From assembly GCA_031216915.1 (NCBI GenBank), contig CM062292.1:200529262-200593261 (forward strand): 64,000 nt of DNA, read 5' to 3'. Made by a program: the position numbers and the translations under genes. The notes beneath the pieces are model-generated. The model was given only the letters and a program-made list of their open reading frames with translations. It was not told the origin of the DNA and ran no database searches. The stretch comes from Pictodentalium vernedei (Eukaryota; Mollusca; Scaphopoda; Dentaliida; Dentaliidae). Shown piece after piece: positions 41,601-53,279 of the stretch (positions are counted from its first letter, which is position 1; each line of letters starts with the position of its first letter).

Positions 41601-42200
41601 AAAACGCATCAATTTATATCAGAAGCTGTACTTGACTGCACACCTATGTCAAGATAACGAAAAATCTGGCTCGCTGAAAGATGGAGAGAACGATTCCTCG
41701 GATAGCTGAGGCGTCCTAAAAGGTATTCTCTTTTTGAGCATGCAATATTATTATAGCTACAACCTTCAGCCACAATCCATTTGAAATTTCAGTACTTCCA
41801 TCAAGAGCTTGGAACATGCATAAAACTAGGAAAATCCTTTTCCTTTGAACTCGGAATGTTCAAATTTCTGACATTTCAGCTTGTTTTTATTAATAACAAG
41901 CTTTAAATTTAAGGTGGCAGGCACGCAACCAGGATTCTGAAATAGGGGGTGCTCAAACTATTTTATTTTATTTTTATTTTATTTTTTTTTTTGGGGGGGG
42001 GGGGCATAAATAATTCGGAAGGCCATTGGGGTTCGGGTCCTGTGGCGAATATTTGAAAGAGAGGGGGGGGGGGCTGCTGGGGTGGCTAGGGTGCAAAGGC
42101 CCCATCTCAACCCTGGCTGCGTAACTGAAAGATGGTAATGACAGTGTGGACATGCACAGTGTGTTCAAATCCATTGTCACTAACTAACAACAATATAATT
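41601..42200. other. Unassigned sequence with T- and G-rich runs
   Basis: T-rich then G-rich run at about 41,955-42,005 and a G run at about 42,063. Nothing else recognised. Confidence 0.4.
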
Positions 42201-42204
42201 GATA

Positions 42205-43470
42205 ATCGAATTGTGAAATGCTTCGTGGTCTGGTGGTATTTCATTCTGTTCTTGATCGAAAGGGAGTGAGTTCGATTCCCCTTTATGATGTGCAAGATTA
42301 TTCATTTTGTTATTTTCAAAAACATCTCGCAAGTGAACAAGATTTCCTGGTCGCCAGGAGCTGAGTATTTATTAAAATTCCTCTTGTTAAATTCGTTCTC
42401 GTTTAAACTCGGGCAAAACAATAATCACCGACTCAAGCTGCCATTATTGCTTTTTCAGATTGTTTCAAATAAAATGTGTTTCAGTTGTATTGTTAATATT
42501 GTAAATTTGCGGCTAATAGATAGTAATGCTTCGTGGATCATTGGTAATTTAATACAACCACGACTGAAAAGTTTCGTGTTCGCATCCCCTTTGTGAAGCG
42601 AAAATCAACTTTCTTTTTCTTCGTGAAATGTCTGACGAGTAAAAATAATTTCTTGAGACAGGTATCTGAAAAACCCGTGAAACTAAAAATATTACTCACT
42701 GGCGCAAACTGTTGTTGTGGTTGAATGAAAGGCTTCAATGACAGTTTGGCCATTCGCAATGTGTTTAAATTAAATATAACTTAGAATGACATAATTATTA
42801 AAAACCTGATGTAATACTTCGTGGCTTAGCGGTATTTCAGTTTGTCTTTGGTCAAAAGGTACCGAGTTCGATTCCCCTTTATGATGTGCAAGATGATTTA
42901 TTTTGTTCCCTTCCAAAACATGTCCCAAGTAAACATGTTTTCCTGATGGCATGTGGCCGAATATTTGTTACAAATACTCTTGTTAAATCCGTCCTCTTGT
43001 AAAAACAATAATCACTGACGCAAGCTGTCATTGTCGCTTTTTCAAATTGTTTCAAATAAAATGTGTTTCAGTTGTATATTGTATGACTGGGGAAACGAGA
43101 TTATAGTATAGTGTTATGGCCCAGTGGTAATTTAACGTAACTTCCACCAAAAGGTTTCGAGTTCGATTCCCTTTTGCGAAAAGGAAATGGACTTGCGTTT
43201 TCTTTGTTAATTTTAATATCTGACGTGTAAAATTTATTTCTTGGGACCAGTATCTGAACAAAACTTTGAAAAACTCAAAATATTATCACCGACTGGTGCA
43301 AACTATTATTGCATTTTGTTGTGCATTCTAGGGAATGTATTGACCACGGGATGTTTTGAAAATTGTTTTACGTGTGTTGTTCCGGCTCCGCGGTAACTTT
43401 AAGTGTTTGTCTTTTTGATCTTGGGGTCCTGGGTTCGATTCCTCGACGAAGCACCAAGCGCTTGATGAAG
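42205..43470 (+). repeat. Dimeric tandem array of tRNA-like sequences
   Basis: tRNA-like starts at about 42,220, 42,528, 42,816, 43,111 and 43,380. First and third are one type (B box GAGTTCGATTCCCC then TTTATGATGTGCAAGAT); second and fourth another (B box region followed by GAAGCG/GCGAAAAGG and later CTGACG.GTAAAA). Spacings 308, 288, 295 and 269 give a ~590-bp dimer present about twice, plus a fifth, more tRNA-like unit (CCTGGGTTCGATTCC). Shared interunit blocks include TTGTTTCAAATAAAATGTGT. The A box (TGG..TAG.GG) and B box are recognisable, but cloverleaf stems do not close. Confidence 0.8.
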
Positions 43471-44570
43471 TTCAATGCTTGTGACAAAAAAAAATTGACA
43501 CGGAAATAACAAACATCCTACAAATGAAAGAGGTGCCAGCGTTTAAAAGCCATGGATGATTGCAGGCATTTTTCAAGTTTTTGCAGGATATCTAGTTTGT
43601 TTTGTGTAAAATTAATTAAATTTCATCTTGATTGTCAAACTAATTTAAACCTCGAACTCTTAATGAAACTTCTGTTTTACGTAATTGTTAGTAGTATAAA
43701 CAAATAAATTATTATAAAACCAAAGATTTTAATGAATAATCCTTTTCAGTCGCTTGTCTCTCAGAGTGAAGAAATTATTAGGGGTTATCCAGGCGCTTCC
43801 CTGTCACAAGTAGTCTCGATCACCCAAATAACGATTTGAACGAAGGGAGAGAACTCAAAACAAAAATTCGGACAAAAAGACATTTCTGGTCGCAAGTTTA
43901 GAGAGTATTCAGCCTAAAATCGAAAAAGGGTTGCAAATTTACTGCAAAATTATAATACCGAGACGCTATTTGCTCACTTGGAGTCTCGATTCCCCCAAAT
44001 CCTTTCTCTGTTTACAGTCGCGAACGGAATAAATAGATCGTACAGATAAAGTCGAAATAAACCGTTTAACGAAGATGTTTTATGTGAAAGAACTAATGAA
44101 CAACGAATATATTCACTGCGTGGATTCATTTATGTATTTATTTTAACTACGTTAGTCTTAGTATTCTCACTTTAAATAACATAAATGAGACGTGACCAGT
44201 AAGTTCTGTGGGAATCATTTATTACCTGTCCTCCCAATATTTTTTTTATCTTGTAAATTAAAATAGAATAGTAGTAATATTCACAGCAATTTTCGTCACG
44301 ATTTCATATGAAATTTAAATACACCCCTATTGGGACTTTCTGTGGCAATTTCAGTGCAAAAAGTTCATCCGAGTGCAAAAAAAAAGGTCAATATTTTTCT
44401 AATTTTTTCACTTCTGTCCGTTAAGTATGATTTTGCTTTGAAATGAAATCCGACCCAGGAAATAAGGGTGAATTGATAGGAATTTAATACAACCCGTGTC
44501 CCCTTTCCTTATGTTCAAATATTTGAGAACTGAAGGAAGAAGACAACGCAAGTATTCATTTCCTTCATAG
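43471..44570. other. Unassigned AT-rich sequence
   Basis: No open frame with a motif and no long repeat recognised. Confidence 0.4.
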
Positions 44571-44577
44571 TAAAATA

Positions 44578-44655
44578 CCGTGAATGGGAACCGAACCCGT
44601 GACCATTCGAACACGAAAACATGGCAGTTACCTCTAGACCACGTAGACACATGAG
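44578..44655 (-). repeat. tRNA-like sequence (SINE head or tRNA relic)
   Basis: On the minus strand: A box TGGTCTAGAGG and B box GGGTTCGGTTCCC at normal spacing. The acceptor ends do not pair, so a working tRNA is unlikely. Confidence 0.6.
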
Positions 44656-44704
44656 CGATGGCTTATTTATATCATCAAAAACATTACTTCATCAAATATT
44701 TTAT

Positions 44705-44751
44705 ATAACTTCGTCAAACTTCCGAGCATGACGGCAATTTGACGAAGTTAT
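44705..44751. repeat. Small fold-back
   Basis: Arms ATAACTTCGTCAAA and TTTGACGAAGTTAT around a 19-base loop. Confidence 0.7.
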
Positions 44752-44923
44752 CATAAACATTAGTTATGAAGTTATTAAGTCTAATATAAAATGATACAAA
44801 ATATTTATAAATAAATAGTATCATTTTAAATCAATGGGCCGAGAATTTTCCGCCCGTAGATTATTTTTATTCCTCTGGGCAGTTTTTTACAATAAAATTA
44901 AATTGTTGCTGATAATAAAAAAA

Positions 44924-44954
<31 letters not shown>

Positions 44955-45185
44955 TAGTTCGTCATCACAGGCATCGAACTCAAGACGTTGAGATCATAAG
45001 ACAAACTCGTTACCATGCGGAAAGCATGAGCATGGATTTGAATCCCTCTCTTATGCTGCACAGTTGTGGCCAAAAGTTAAGGCCTATTTACCAATTCAGG
45101 CTGGTTTGACCCCGCGTCTCTCAATCTCGTGGTAAATCGGCGAATTTGTGTTCTAAAAATCGATGGTTCGAGCCTGATCTCCCGC
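44955..45185. repeat. Pair of tRNA-like sequences
   Basis: A minus-strand unit at about 44,958-45,020 has GAGTTCGATGC as B box. A plus-strand unit at about 45,128-45,180 has TCGTGGTAAATCGG and GATGGTTCGAGCC. They are related in spacing to the tRNA-like units at 42-43 kb. A long A run precedes them at 44,920-44,954. Confidence 0.55.
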
Positions 45186-45224
45186 ACTTCTCTCGCGATC
45201 TGTAACACATTTTCTCAACAACCT

Positions 45225-45446
45225 TTAACCCTTTAACTAACGCGAAAGGCAGACGACACTTGCAAACGAAACTGTTGAATCTTGAACTATTTTTTTTAAT
45301 TTTTTTTGGTTTTTTTTTTGGCGTCAAAAACATTGCTTATGCCCCCATTGGAACGAGCTCACCGAGACAAAAATAATGAAAATTGAATGGTGATTTTTGT
45401 GAATAACGCTGGCCGGTCTGGTCTTTACGTTGGGTAAAGGGGTTAA
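45225..45446. mobile_element. TTAA MITE M5, subfamily A
   Basis: TTAACCCTTTAACTAACGCG at the left and GTTGGGTAAAGGGGTTAA at the right bound 222 bp. GCAGACGACACTTGC and CGCTGGCCGG mark subfamily A. The central palindrome is partly deleted: one arm of the GACCCC block is missing. Confidence 0.8.
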
Positions 45447-46889
45447 CAAAAACAATAACACCCCAACCTGTGGAAGTGTGTGTGGGGGGGGGGGGGGAGA
45501 TTTACAGGCTAAATCATAAATGTTTTCCCCGACATTTGACCACCAGCCAACCCCTCCGTTATACTGACCATCCCGTCAACGTGCCAAAACAAAATTCCGC
45601 TGAAAACAGGGACGTCCATTCCCACCACTAATATATTTTCCAGTGGTACCACTACCGTGGCGATGAAACTTTATTCCGCTCTGTTTCCAGTTGTGATTCT
45701 TTGGCTTAATTTGAATCCCAATCCACTATCCAAACTAATTCTGAACACATCAACAGAGATATTTAGATTTAACCGTAGAAAGTTGTAAAATGCTTTATCA
45801 TCAATGTTGGCATGTTATTAGTTATGATTAATTTGAACGATTTTCATTGTTTTTATTGAATGCCACTTATAGATACACTGATAGATACCAGAATTGTAGT
45901 TGTTGTGGCTGTAAAAAGATGTATGTTTCTAAAACAAAATGGTGCTTTATTCCAAATTCCATGGTGTAGTGTTTTGGTGATGTTGCAAAAAACCAAAACA
46001 CTACTGCTGAGTAATTCATCTTTGATGAACAGTACTTGCTTTTTTCTCATTCAAATTTGATTTCAGACTTACACAAAAGCGCTAGACCAAATATCACTAA
46101 TAAAAATAAATATACTGCTCACCTAGGCCCAGATGTAACTAGAGGGAATTCAATGGAGGTGTGTGGTCAGTTATATTTCTAACTGGGTGTTGGGGTCCAA
46201 GCGCAACATTCCACAGGCATGTCCAAAGGGACATAGGGCCGAGTTGGGGGAGAGTTTGAAAGGGGATATACCCCTCTGGATAATGTGGGCCCGGGGATTC
46301 CCCGTCAAGGGATTTTGTTTTTATTTTTGAACCCCTTAGATTCATTCTGAGCCCCACCACACCCCACACCCACCCACTGGTTAACATCTAGTCATTTTAT
46401 CCACCAGAAAAATGCATTTCCCCAGGTAGGTCCATGAGTTTTCCCTTACACTGACCAGGCTACACAAGGACTATAGACTGACAGCTATTTAGCCAATACC
46501 CACTCTTTCTAAATGAGAATTCCGAGTCGGAAGAAAGAAGGGTGGTTTCGAACAACCTGATTGGTCACAGACTGGAGTCGGAAAATTAAGGCTGCTGGAA
46601 AAGTCGGAGAATTTGATCGAAAATTGGAAAATCACTTTGGCTCTGATCGAAAAATTATGAGCAAATTAAATTGATATTATTGAATTTCCTACTTTTGGAA
46701 TTAACATCTCCGAATTTCAAACATTTGGTTTATGGGGAATTATTTTCGCGAGTAAAATATCTTTAAGTCTTTAAAGAAATCAGAAAAAGGGTTTTGTGAA
46801 GAGCGTTTAAAGATTTTCGTGCAGGATTCAGAGATATTTTGTAAGAAACAGGAAATAACATCTGTGCACACCATTAAATGTGTTATACA
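45447..46889. other. Unassigned sequence
   Basis: Contains a G run at about 45,485 and a 13-bp hairpin (GTAGTGTTTTGGT / ACCAAAACACTAC, 45,965-46,004). No gene supported. Confidence 0.4.
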
Positions 46890-48560
46890 AAGGAATCAAC
46901 AATGGATATTTTGTATTCAGCCCACCCTTTTGAGAGAAGATATATATGTATGAACTTCAGAAATGCAATGGGGTTATAAAATGCAATTTCAAGCAATTCT
47001 GAAAACTGCACTTAATGAGACCTGTGTGATCCCAGTGAATTGGACTCAAGTTATTAACTTCCACTGTGTTTCGACTCCTTGGGTGTTGGTCTCCGAACCA
47101 TATGTCATATCATGCTTGAGATATGAGTGTGACTGACTTTCAAACTTTTGACCCCAGCCCAATACATGTATGAACTTCGGTAAAGTATTAGGGGAACATA
47201 AAATGTTATTTCCAGCAATTCCGAACAATACACTCAATAACCTCTGGTGACCTGAGTGTCCTTGACCCACATTTTGAATCACCAGTGAGTTTCAACGCAT
47301 TTAGTGTTGGCCCCAGGTCCATACATTATACCATACTTGAGATATGAACATGATCTCCTTTCAATATTTTGGGGCCCCGCCCTATTTCTGAATGTGAAAA
47401 TACATGTATGAACTTAGCAATGTATTAGGCGGTCATTAAATACGACTTCCAGCAATTCTGAAAATGCATTCAATGACTCCTGGCTGACCTTATTGACTTT
47501 GACCCATATATTGAACATCCGCTGAGTTTCAATTCATTAGTGTTAGTTCCAGACCCATAGGTTATACCATGCTTGAGATATGAGGGCGACCTAATTTCAA
47601 ATTTTTGGCTCCACCCACTTTTTTGAGTGTAAAATTCCACGTATAAACTCCCTGAATGTATTAAGGGATCATAAAATGTGATTTCAAGCAATTATGAAAA
47701 TGCACTCAATTACACCTGGGTGACGTCTGTGGATGCGAACCATATTTTGAACTCCCGTTGAGTTTCGTCACCTTTGGTGTTGGGCCCAGGTCCATGGGTC
47801 ATAACATACTTGAGATATGAGCGTGACCTACTTTTAAAAATTTGGTCCCCACCCACTTTTTCTGGGTTAAAAATACACGTATGATTGCCAGAACGCATTA
47901 GGGGGTCAAAAATGTGATTTTTAGCAATTCTGAAAAAAATGCTCCCAATGACCCTTGTGTGACATCAGTGATCTTGGCTCATATTCTGAACCTTCACTGA
48001 GTTTCGGCTCATTTTTGCGTTGGTCACAGGTCCATAGGTCATACCATGCTTGATTTATGAGTGTGACTCACTTTCAAAATTGTCGGTCCCGCCCACATTT
48101 TTGAGTATCAAAATATATGTATGAATTTCAGCAATGCGTTAGAGGGCTATAAACTGCGATTTTCAGCCATTCTGAATACATACACTCAGTGACCCCTAGT
48201 GACCTTGATCCATATTTTGAACCTTTACTGACTTTCGATATATTTAGAGTTGGTTCCAGGTTCATACGTCATACAATGCTTGAGAAATGAGCGTGACCAA
48301 CTTTCAACATATTTGGCCATTTTTGACCACACCCACTTTTCTAAGTGTAAAAATGCATGTATGAACTTCGGGAATGCATTAAGGGGGCAAAATATGCGAT
48401 TTCCAGTAATTCTTTAAAAATGTACTCACTGACCCCTGAATCACCTCTGTGACCTTAACCCACATTTTGAACCTCCATTGACTGTCGACTCATTTGGTGT
48501 TGGTCCCAGGTCCATAAATCTTACCAAGCCGGAGATAATTGCGTGGCCACTTTCAAAATG
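46890..48560 (+). repeat. Satellite-like tandem repeat, ~239-bp unit, seven copies
   Basis: The landmark TGTATGAACTTC and its variants fall at 46,951, 47,171, 47,409, 47,643, 47,882, 48,122 and 48,362, with spacings 220, 238, 234, 239, 240 and 240. Units also share TTTTGAACCTCCACTGAGTT, GGTCATACCATGCTTGAGAT and CCCGCCCAC. Divergence is high. Short minus-strand frames recur in several units but are broken by stops. The composition resembles cores of tandem-core cassettes, but no terminal sequences were recognised. Confidence 0.85.
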
Positions 48561-48699
48561 CCCCGTGGACACGCCTAATGCTCCAGGAATCTGAAAAAGC
48601 ATAGATGGCCGAGTACTTGTGACTGTCTTTTAGTATCTCAAACATTAGCGAAAGAGGACAATTTGTTTTTGAGTTATGGTGCGGACAAGGAAGTGCATA

Positions 48700-48783
48700 G
48701 AAGAAGAAGAAGAAGAAGAAGAAGAAGAAGAAGAAGAAAAGAAGAAGAAGAAGAAGAAGAAGAAGAAGAAGAAGAAGAAGAAG
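48700..48783 (+). repeat. (GAA)n microsatellite
   Basis: About 28 GAA/AGA units with one slip, followed by GATGATGATGAA. It generates poly-Arg, poly-Glu and poly-Lys frames, none real. Confidence 0.95.
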
Positions 48784-48839
48784 ATGATGATGAAAAAAGA
48801 AGAGAGAAGAAGAAGAAAGCAAAACATCAGTCTGTGTGT

Positions 48840-49318
48840 TTCACACGGACTCATTATTTGAAAAAATAAGAAGATCCAGCACTGGGCCCAGTCAGATTCG
48901 ATTAGCCCGTGACAGGATGTGTCCTTATCTGGTCCTTAAGGGAAAACTATTATCAAATGGAGTATCACAAATGCAGATGTATGCAATTCTTATTTAGCAC
49001 ACCTCCAATGCTTTACGAGTGATTTTAATATTGGCAACTGTTAAACAGACCAGCTATACTAAGGGTAGTAATTAATTTATCTACATGGGAACTATTAACA
49101 TTTTCTGAATTTCGTTCAAAAGCATGCATGCTATCGGCCATCTTGAATTTGGCATATAAATTGTCAACAATTTCATTAGTACACCCTACAGCTCGCATTC
49201 CATCACCTGATCTTTTTCGGGATTCATACGTAGCTTTAGTGTGGTGTCTTTCCTGTAGAAACTTGGTTAAATGACTTGGCATTGCAGGATCTTTCTATTT
49301 AGTTGAGTCTCTTCTTGG
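48840..49318. other. Unassigned sequence
   Basis: An 85-codon minus-strand open frame at 49,025-49,282 has no recognised motif. No repeat identified. Confidence 0.35.
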
Positions 49319-49350
49319 GCAAGTTGAGCTGCATTGTCATTGACCATTTA
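49319..49350 (+). mobile_element. Isolated family E-like right end
   Basis: CAAGTTGAGCTGCATTGTCA then TTGACCATT resembles the right ends at 12,332 and 23,437. No core or left end is visible upstream, so this is a relic. Confidence 0.45.
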
Positions 49351-49770
49351 CAATTCATATTCTCTATGTCTCACACAACAACACAGTATTTTAAAAACGA
49401 GTCTCAGTTTCACTCTTACAAACCTTTGAACAATATATACCTCGCAAGTTCTGAAAAAAAATATCCTCGCACCACTCCACCACACCACACCACAACACAC
49501 ACCACACCCCTCCCCATCCCACCCCATCCCGAACACAAAACCCAATAAGGTCAATAGGGCAAGAATCTGCCTGACACAAAATTTGTCTAAGACCTTGAAA
49601 AATAATTTTAAAGCAAAATGAATTAAAATCACACAATGACCCATTCACTACCCTTTCCTGACCCGAGGTGGGGAGGGGGTGATGCGGTCCGGTGTTTTTT
49701 TGTTTTTTTTTTATCAGCGTCTTTTGCACCCACACTCCTTTCTGACTATAATTGGTCACAATCCCCATAA
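49351..49770. other. Unassigned, CACCAC-rich stretch
   Basis: CACCACACCACACC-type low complexity at about 49,476-49,540; otherwise nothing. Confidence 0.4.
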
Positions 49771-49849
49771 CCGTCCGTCCGTCCGTCCGTCCGTCCGTCC
49801 GTCCGTCCGTCCGTCCGTCCGTCCGTCCGTCCGTCCGTCCGTCCGTCCG

Positions 49850-49884
<35 letters not shown>
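49771..49884 (+). repeat. (CCGT)n followed by (CT)n microsatellites
   Basis: About 20 uninterrupted CCGT units to 49,851, then about 16 CT units. Expanded GTCC repeats are also seen just inside left ends of cassettes F5, F10 and F11, so this may be an expanded relic of one. Confidence 0.95.
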
Positions 49885-49885
<1 letters not shown>

Positions 49886-50089
49886 ATCCCTCCTGTCTCT
49901 CTGCTTCTCTTTATCTCTGCATATCTCTGCATATCTTAAACCTCTCGATCTCAATGAACCACTGGGTTACTGCTACACACCTACATTTTCATCCAAAAAG
50001 AGAATAATCCAAATAATTCGTGCTCAAATACAAATCAGCTTTTATTAACACCAGGATTTTAAATCAGGATTTAAATTTCGTTCGCCTTG

Positions 50090-50285
50090 GTGAGAATCCA
50101 AATGAGAATTCTGCAACAAAACGCGTGATTAAAATCAAAATTTTCGCCGAAATGTAAGTCCTGTGTTTCCCGGGATGTTGATATGTTGATTGATTCTGCT
50201 ACAAAACACGTGATTAAAATCATAATTTTCTCCGAAATATAAGTCCTGCGTTTCCCGGGAATGTGAACATGTTGATTGAATATCA
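50090..50285 (+). repeat. Tandem duplication of ~85 bp
   Basis: TTCTGCAACAAAACGCGTGA at 50,109 and TTCTGCTACAAAACACGTGA at 50,194, each followed by TTAAAATCA and CCGAAAT.TAAGTCCTG..TTTCCCGGGA. Confidence 0.8.
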
Positions 50286-51352
50286 AATATTACACGTGTA
50301 TGTTTCGGTTTGATAGAACTAGTTCACATTGGCAAATATGCACTACGCATTTTCCAAGATTTCAATGAAAGTGTTGATGAAATAGTGTATTACTAGTGTT
50401 TACGAAGTTGATAACATAATTTTCTACCAGTGGGGCACGACTAATCCTGCAAAGCAGAGAAGCACTGCAACATATACCGTTATTTTTACAGTTATATTGG
50501 TGAAGTTAGGTGGTCAGAAACTATTGTGTACATTTCAGTTGGTCGGACAGGTACTTCGCAATTAGTCGTACAGTCAGGGAGACTACAGCGACCCAGATAT
50601 TAGCTCGGTTCACGATTCATGTATTACCGATTTCCTGTATGAAGGGCCCAAATGAAGTAGAAAGTTACTCTGTTAAGCATTTTGATAGTCAATGCCTTTA
50701 TAACGTCTCTGGTCTTGTGTTTCGGTATCATTTAGGCTATCACATTCTCGTTCGCGAAAAATACAAATATTGTCGTCAGTCAAGTCAAAGGATTCTACGT
50801 TTAAAGACAAATCCACACAGAATCGGACCTCCGTTTGTTCTAGAAATAACAGTAATCTATTCTACTTACTGTGTGTAGACTGTATTTTCTGGATGTATCT
50901 ACTAAATGAACACAATCTCACCAAAATGACCGGAAACTCGTGTGTAATTTTTCAATTTCCGACTTTTCAGTTTGGTGAGTCTCGCCAGACTTCTCTCAAT
51001 TTCCGTTTCAGCCGACTGTCCGCTTATATCCAGATCCAGTGAGTCTAGTTAATAAATTTGTGACGGTACACAGTGTAAAGACTTTTAGTCTCAGTAGTTT
51101 GTGAAGTGAGGTCTCGGTATGAAATATCATAGTGACCAGTGCCTCTGGTCATACCCCCCCCCCCCCCCGTAGCTTAGCCACTGTTTAATCTGCTCACAAT
51201 GGAAGTTGCTTAATAAAGTTTGACTAGTCAAGTCAAGGTTGGGTGGTGTCACAAGGGACTGAGCTCTACTTGCTTTCAGCGTTGAATCATATTAGAACTT
51301 AGCACGCTATCACTCTCCTTCGGCAGCGTAGAACCGCCACACCATAGTATAT
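50286..51352. other. Unassigned sequence
   Basis: Holds a 122-codon plus-strand open frame (50,510-50,878) without recognisable motifs and a C run at about 51,156. Could conceal an exon, but nothing supports one. Confidence 0.35.
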
Positions 51353-51359
51353 TTCCAGG

Positions 51360-51670
51360 GATTCCTAATCTGTTTAAACAGATTACTACTCTGTTTTTTA
51401 CAGATTACTAATCTGTTTTTTACAGATTACTAATCTGTTTTTACAGATTACTAATCTGTTTAAACAGATTACTAATCTGTTTTTACAGATTAACTAATCT
51501 GTTTAAACAGATTAATTAATCTGTTTTTACAGATTAATAATCTGTTTAAACAGATTAACTAATCTGTATTTACAGAATACTAATCTGTTTTTACAGATTA
51601 ACTAATCTGTTAAAACAGATTACTATCTGTTTTTACAGATTATATTTGTTAATCTGTAAAAACAAATTAG
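51360..51670. repeat. Tandem array of palindromic ~24-mer
   Basis: Units of TAATCTGTTTAAACAGATTA type, with TTTTTTA or TTTTTA centre variants, run about a dozen times. Each can fold on itself. Structurally similar to the 20-mer array at 23,724, but a different sequence. Confidence 0.9.
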
Positions 51671-52838
51671 TACTGCAGCGAGATAACTTTTCGTTTGATT
51701 TGAAAAGGACGTCTCTATTGATTCAAACCCAAATCCGGTGAAATAATTATTCGAAAATACTCAATTATACGAAAATTCTCAAGTCTCCTTGTGTCTCTAC
51801 AAACTCGGACTATTGTCGCTCAACGCCCATTTCTATCTTGTAAAGCCCTCCGTTGAAATGACGATTATTATTCAGGACAGGCACTTGGTGTTTCTATGCT
51901 GTGCTCTCCGAAACAGCAATCACTGATATGTCAACTGATCTTTTGAAAACGGAGTTCATTGCCAAATTGCCCCGAAGTACAATTTCCATATTTGTCAGGT
52001 TGGTCTTTATCTTTTTCTCACCCTGTTCAATAGAATAGTTCATCTGAGTAGTTTCCCTCTTCGAAGATGTGCATCAGCATTTGGTGACAAAAGTTTTCAG
52101 GTTATTGGTAATGCAAATGGCTGATACCTCAGTCCAGAGAAATTTGTCACACTCCCAGTCCTCATTGCTTCATCACACGATAGTAGTGACGACACTGTAC
52201 TGAAAAACTGTATATAAAAAAAAAACATATAAAAATACTGTACTATACAGGGAAAAGAGGGTGGGTCCCTAATTCTTGGGAGGAAAAAAATATTCTTTTT
52301 TGCATGTAAGGGGAGGGAGTGTACTCAAATGGCGGGAAAAAAATCAGCCCAGTGTCACCAAAAGTTTCTCCCCCCCCCCCACCCCCCCCCCCCCCCGGCC
52401 CCCGTTATTCGGTATAATGGTTTAACTTTTTTGAACGGTGTTCGATCTGTGTCAGCAGAGTTTGGGCGGGGAGGGGGTGAGGGTTCTCGAGCTAATCTAC
52501 TTTCGGATGTGACAATAAGCGTTCACAGAATCTACTAGCAGAAGTTGGAGTGCGGCGACGGGATCAGATACAGCCGTTTGTTCAAGAACGACCGACGTTG
52601 TCATTTCAATGGTAAAACATTTTTAAAACGACGCGTGTCGATTTCGGGTACAGGCCGAACAGCTGTTTTGCGTTGTTACAGAATCCATGGACACTTGGAA
52701 ACAACATCTTTTCAAACAGTTTCTTAATTTTGTGAACTGGCGAAGTTTTTAAGAGCTATCGAATTACAATGGAAACGCTTTACAAATTTTTATAACGTCT
52801 AATCATAAATAAATTAGATTACATATACCCAAATCCAG
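51671..52838. other. Unassigned sequence
   Basis: C-rich run at about 52,370-52,396. No supported gene or repeat. Confidence 0.4.
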
Positions 52839-53074
52839 CTAACCCTTTACCTAACATGAAAAGCAGACGACACTTGCAAAAAAGATCTTGAATAACTAAT
52901 TTTTTTTTCAATCAAAAACATTGGTTATGACCCTTCATTGGAACGACCTCGTTCCAGCGAGGGGTAATAACGTATGTTTTTGAGACAAAAAATGAAAAAA
53001 GTAATGAAAATCCATTGAAGCGTTTTGACAATAGCGCTGGCCGGTTTTGGCTGTTACGTTGGGTAAAAGGTTAA
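52839..53074. mobile_element. TTAA MITE M6, subfamily A
   Basis: Left end CTAACCCTTTACCTAACAT (TTAA mutated to CTAA), right end ACGTTGGGTAAAAGGTTAA. Internal markers GCAGACGACACTTGC and GCGCTGGCCGG. Central palindrome partly retained. Confidence 0.8.
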
Positions 53075-53279
53075 GTCGTAGAAAAATCATGTTGCGCCGT
53101 GTTTGTTTTTCTCTGTCCAGAGAGGGATGTGGTGACGCGCGGAAGGGGGTGGGGGGGGGGGGGGGTGGGGGGGGGGGTGCATTTCCGACCAAAATTTCCA
53201 ATAGTATATGGTAGTAGATTTGGAGGCATTTTATTTGCTCGTTTGGCCGTGTCCGTTTCTCACAGAGGTTTGGTGATTT

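Noticed and set aside
42205-45185. Cluster of functional tRNA genes
   Set aside because: A and B boxes are present, but acceptor and T stems do not pair and anticodon arms are not credible.
48663-48869. Arg-, Glu/Lys- and Ser-rich open frames
   Set aside because: They are readings of the (GAA)n microsatellite in different frames.
49679-49939. Open frame with a PSVR repeat
   Set aside because: Created by the (CCGT)n array; no start context or flanking coding signal.
50510-50878. Possible host exon
   Set aside because: 122 codons open, but no recognisable domain, splice context or repeated support.
51360-51670. CRISPR-like regular array of ~24-bp repeats
   Set aside because: No unique spacers; the units are contiguous palindromes, and the window is clearly eukaryotic.
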